In this document: one piece after another, positions 63,220-64,000 of the stretch
Numbering within the stretch: position 1 is the first letter of the stretch
Layout of the letters: each line of letters begins with the position of its first letter
Assembly (NCBI GenBank): GCA_034687125.1
Contig: JAQGBZ010000147.1
Coordinates: forward strand, 62,001 to 126,000
DNA length: 64,000 nt
Direction: 5' to 3'
Origin: Neelides folsomi
Taxonomy: Eukaryota > Arthropoda > Collembola > Neelipleona > Neelidae
Notes under the pieces: generated by a model
What the model was told of the DNA's origin: nothing
What the model saw: only the letters and a program-made list of their open reading frames with translations
Database searches by the model: none
Program-made: the position numbers and the translations under genes

Positions 63220-64000
63220 GTAAGTGAATTTCCTCCCCATAAAAAATTTCCCTTCGCCTACACGAAAACCAGATTTTGTGGTTTGTTAATTTATTGATAG
63301 ATTTAACCCTTTCTTCAAAAAATTGTTTCAGTTCGATTTCCATTACGTATTTAACTTTGCAACTATAATCATTCACAATTTCGATTATATATTAGTACAG
63401 ATAATTTAAAAATACATTTATAACAATACTTATGCAGTTGCATATGGTATGTAATACTTATATGAAGGTTTAAATCGAAAAGGACCGTATCTTGGAAAAT
63501 TCATTTTAAATTTCAGCGCTAGTAACGGTTTATTTACATCATTTTCACAATATTAATAAAATGCAATGTTATAAGAATAGTCAGTCAAATTTATATATAT
63601 ATTCAACATTATATTAATTCGAATTTAAGTTAATTAATCATTAAACGTGTTATTTAATTGAGGATCCAAATGTTTCCAAAATGCTCAAAAGCAAAATCTA
63701 TATTAACATTTTCTCATATATCCCCTTCAATTTGTCATGCTATTATGATTATCTTTAACGTAGGAATAGTCGCCATGAAAAGTTGTTTTTATTTCATTAG
63801 TTACGCCAAAATAAAAATAATTTTTCCGAGATACGGTCCTTTTCAATTTAAACCTCCATATACATACAACGCTAATTAGTGGTGACTGATAAGTTGTTAC
63901 TGCTTTGTGCGCAGTGACCGAATCGAAGATGAAATACTTTTAAGTAAAGTACAATCTAGTGTAATTTATGATATACAACACAGTAAATATATAATAATAA
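63220..64000 (+). other. intron after the LDLa exon, runs off the window
   Basis: Begins with a GTAAGT donor in phase 1. No further exon of the ALK-like gene was recognised before the window end. It carries the inverted-repeat element at 63459-63862. Confidence 0.5.
63459..63862. mobile_element. small inverted-repeat element (MITE-like), about 404 bp
   Basis: The left arm from 63459 (TATATGAAGGTTTAAATCG, then AAAAGGACCGTATCTTGG) is inverted at the right end, where the minus strand reads TATATGGAGGTTTAAATTG and AAAAGGACCGTATCTCGG. About 40 bp match with three mismatches before similarity fades. The centre is AT-rich and non-coding. The outer ends resemble those of the 60993-61710 element (ATATGGA then TTTAAA). 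Confidence 0.75.

Noticed and set aside
1-64000. CRISPR arrays, rRNA, bacterial operons, viral genes
   Set aside because: None seen; gene structure is that of an animal nuclear genome throughout.

Overview
This is a eukaryotic nuclear segment. The DNA is AT-rich, genes are split by many GT-AG introns, and all recognisable proteins are animal proteins. Arthropod-type beta-spectrin and CoREST, AT-rich intergenic DNA and abundant small hAT-type elements suggest an arthropod, plausibly a crustacean such as a parasitic copepod; the taxon is an inference. No prokaryotic operons, CRISPR arrays or viral genes were seen. Exon ends below were placed by eye from GT/AG sites, homologous protein sequence and reading phase; for each gene the exon lengths sum to an intact frame.

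Layout. (1) 1295-14880, minus: a complete beta-spectrin gene (about 2295 aa without optional exons): actin-binding CH domains, 17 spectrin repeats and a C-terminal PH domain. It has an alternative first coding exon (13303-13474) and three phase 1-1 optional exons between the last repeat and the PH domain. (2) 14.9-21.5 kb: large intergenic or 5' region with a GC-rich patch near 18.7 kb. (3) 21778-22186, plus: a tentative two-exon orphan gene. (4) 22620-26663, plus: VPS39 (about 860 aa, HOPS subunit). (5) 27853-31017, minus: CoREST/RCOR (about 430 aa; ELM2, SANT, a small zinc finger, SANT). (6) 33310-35351, plus: AHA1, the Hsp90 co-chaperone (359 aa). (7) A compact minus-strand cluster: an unidentified terminal exon (35776-35944), EAPP (36558-37658), a 75-aa membrane protein (38053-38377) and CEBPZ/NOC1 (38679-42361). 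(8) 44197-45978: a degraded hAT transposon with a perfect 8-bp target duplication. (9) 46791 to beyond the window end, plus: the ectodomain of an ALK-like receptor tyrosine kinase (signal peptide, N-terminal region, small Cys-rich exon, MAM, LDLa), with introns of 5.3 and 8.3 kb. These introns and the region after the LDLa exon hold a 444-bp hAT-like MITE and two other inverted-repeat elements.

The genes are conserved housekeeping or signalling genes arranged side by side (cytoskeleton, endolysosomal tethering, chromatin repression, chaperone, ribosome biogenesis, receptor signalling). Nothing suggests that they form one pathway. I found no convincing new multi-gene system. The most interesting points are isoform architecture (beta-spectrin termini, CoREST zinc finger and possible truncated form, possible second ALK start) and three uncatalogued non-autonomous mobile elements.
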